A DNA stretch of 5,554 nt from Verrucomicrobiota bacterium (lineage in GTDB: Bacteria > Verrucomicrobiota > Verrucomicrobiia > Chthoniobacterales > UBA10450), in contig QHOJ01000143.1 in assembly GCA_003218735.1 (NCBI GenBank), positions 1-5,554 on the forward strand, read 5' to 3'. The notes under the pieces are model-generated. The model saw only the letters and a program-made list of their open reading frames with translations. It was not told the DNA's origin and made no database searches. Shown one piece after another: positions 5,286-5,554 of this stretch. The first letter of the stretch is position 1. Each line of letters begins with the position of its first letter. Made by a program: the position numbers and the translations under genes.

Positions 5286-5397
5286 CCAGCTCCTCGTTAG
5301 GAATCAATTAAAATCTCGGTCGCGGAGAAAAACTTCATCGGTTTAAGGGTCAAGTTTTGCGAGTCCTGGCAGGTGATGGATGAACTGGTGTTGTTGC
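5286..5397. other. Convergent intergenic region, no gene seen
   Basis: These 112 nt separate the hydrolase stop from the stop of the minus-strand frame. The only structure seen is a weak 4-bp stem, TCTC (5314-5317) with GAGA (5325-5328), which on the minus strand is followed by TTTTAATT and might weakly terminate the minus-strand gene. Nothing comparable follows the hydrolase on the plus strand. Confidence 0.25.
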
Positions 5398-5554
5398 CTA
5401 ACGAGCCGCCGGCCAGAGGAATTCGTCACGATATTCCGGCGTTTCTTCCGGGGCGACTCCGTGGCGCGTGACATTTTCGGTAACGACGCGCGGCAATAAA
5501 AACTGTAGAAGATAATCGGCACCACCGGCTTTGGTGCCACCGCCGCTCATTTTG
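5398..5554 (-). CDS. Unrecognised protein, C-terminal end or short complete ORF at window edge
   Basis: A minus-strand frame ends in TAG at 5398-5400. It is open through an ATG at 5548-5550 and on to the window edge. From that ATG it encodes 50 residues: MSGGGTKAGGADYLLQFLLP, then RVVTENVTRHGVAPEETPEY and RDEFLWPAAR. Composition is balanced and protein-like, with a hydrophobic helix-like patch (DYLLQFLLPRVV) and an acidic Pro/Glu-rich end. It is not low-complexity, which favours real coding over chance. It may be a small protein starting at this ATG or the tail of a longer gene outside the window. No family is recognised. It converges on the hydrolase gene. Confidence 0.45.
   Translation of the reverse strand, partial: KMSGGGTKAGGADYLLQFLLPRVVTENVTRHGVAPEETPEYRDEFLWPAAR

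Noticed and set aside
5293..5405. 9-bp inverted repeat CTCGTTAGG (5293-5301) and CCTAACGAG (5397-5405)
   Set aside because: About 95 nt apart with no extension on either side; a match of this length is expected by chance in a window of this size.
5376..5471. 31-codon plus-strand frame starting MDELVLLPNE
   Set aside because: It has an AGGTG just before it, but is very short and lies mostly antisense to the preferred minus-strand frame.
5343..5540. 65-codon minus-strand frame near the right edge
   Set aside because: Composition (many Arg, Ser and Gln) is less protein-like than the overlapping minus-strand frame ending at 5398, which was preferred.

Overview
The window is a stretch of bacterial chromosome of moderate GC content. 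It is dominated by housekeeping genes for translation and nucleotide metabolism. No phage, transposon, CRISPR array, tRNA or rRNA was recognised. Protein style, the gene neighbourhood and the near absence of Shine-Dalgarno sequences suggest an uncultured-type soil bacterium, possibly Verrucomicrobiota (Chthoniobacterales-like). That placement is inference from memory of such genomes, not something the sequence proves.

Left two thirds (positions 1-3412), all on the minus strand. In order of transcription (right to left) this holds rsmI (16S rRNA C1402 2'-O-methyltransferase), rplU (ribosomal protein L21), rpmA (L27), an adenylate-kinase-type nucleoside monophosphate kinase, a small four-cysteine zinc-ribbon protein, fmt (methionyl-tRNA formyltransferase) and the first 18 codons of pyrH (UMP kinase), cut by the left edge. 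The kinase, zinc-ribbon and fmt genes are packed by overlap or a 6-nt gap and are probably co-transcribed. rsmI is set off from rplU by a hairpin and a palindromic repeat, and rplU has its own promoter candidate. Together these genes serve ribosome assembly and modification, initiator-tRNA formylation and nucleotide supply.

Right third (positions 3413-5285), on the plus strand. A WXXGXW-repeat protein diverges from rsmI. It keeps a lipoprotein-like cysteine but has no visible signal peptide, so it may be 5'-damaged. After a gene-free gap of 250 nt come a 97-residue protein of unknown function with one C-terminal membrane segment, a hairpin that may terminate it, and a membrane-anchored alpha/beta hydrolase with an intact catalytic triad.

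Right edge (5286-5554). A short minus-strand reading frame of at least 50 codons runs toward or past the edge and converges on the hydrolase. It looks coding but is not recognised.

I did not find a convincing new multi-gene system. The points most worth a second look are the kinase replacing obg after rpmA, the uncharacterised zinc-ribbon protein overlapping it, the WXXGXW protein without a signal peptide, the tandem heptamers between rplU and rpmA, the mobile-looking palindrome at the rsmI stop, and the unlisted coding frame at the right edge.
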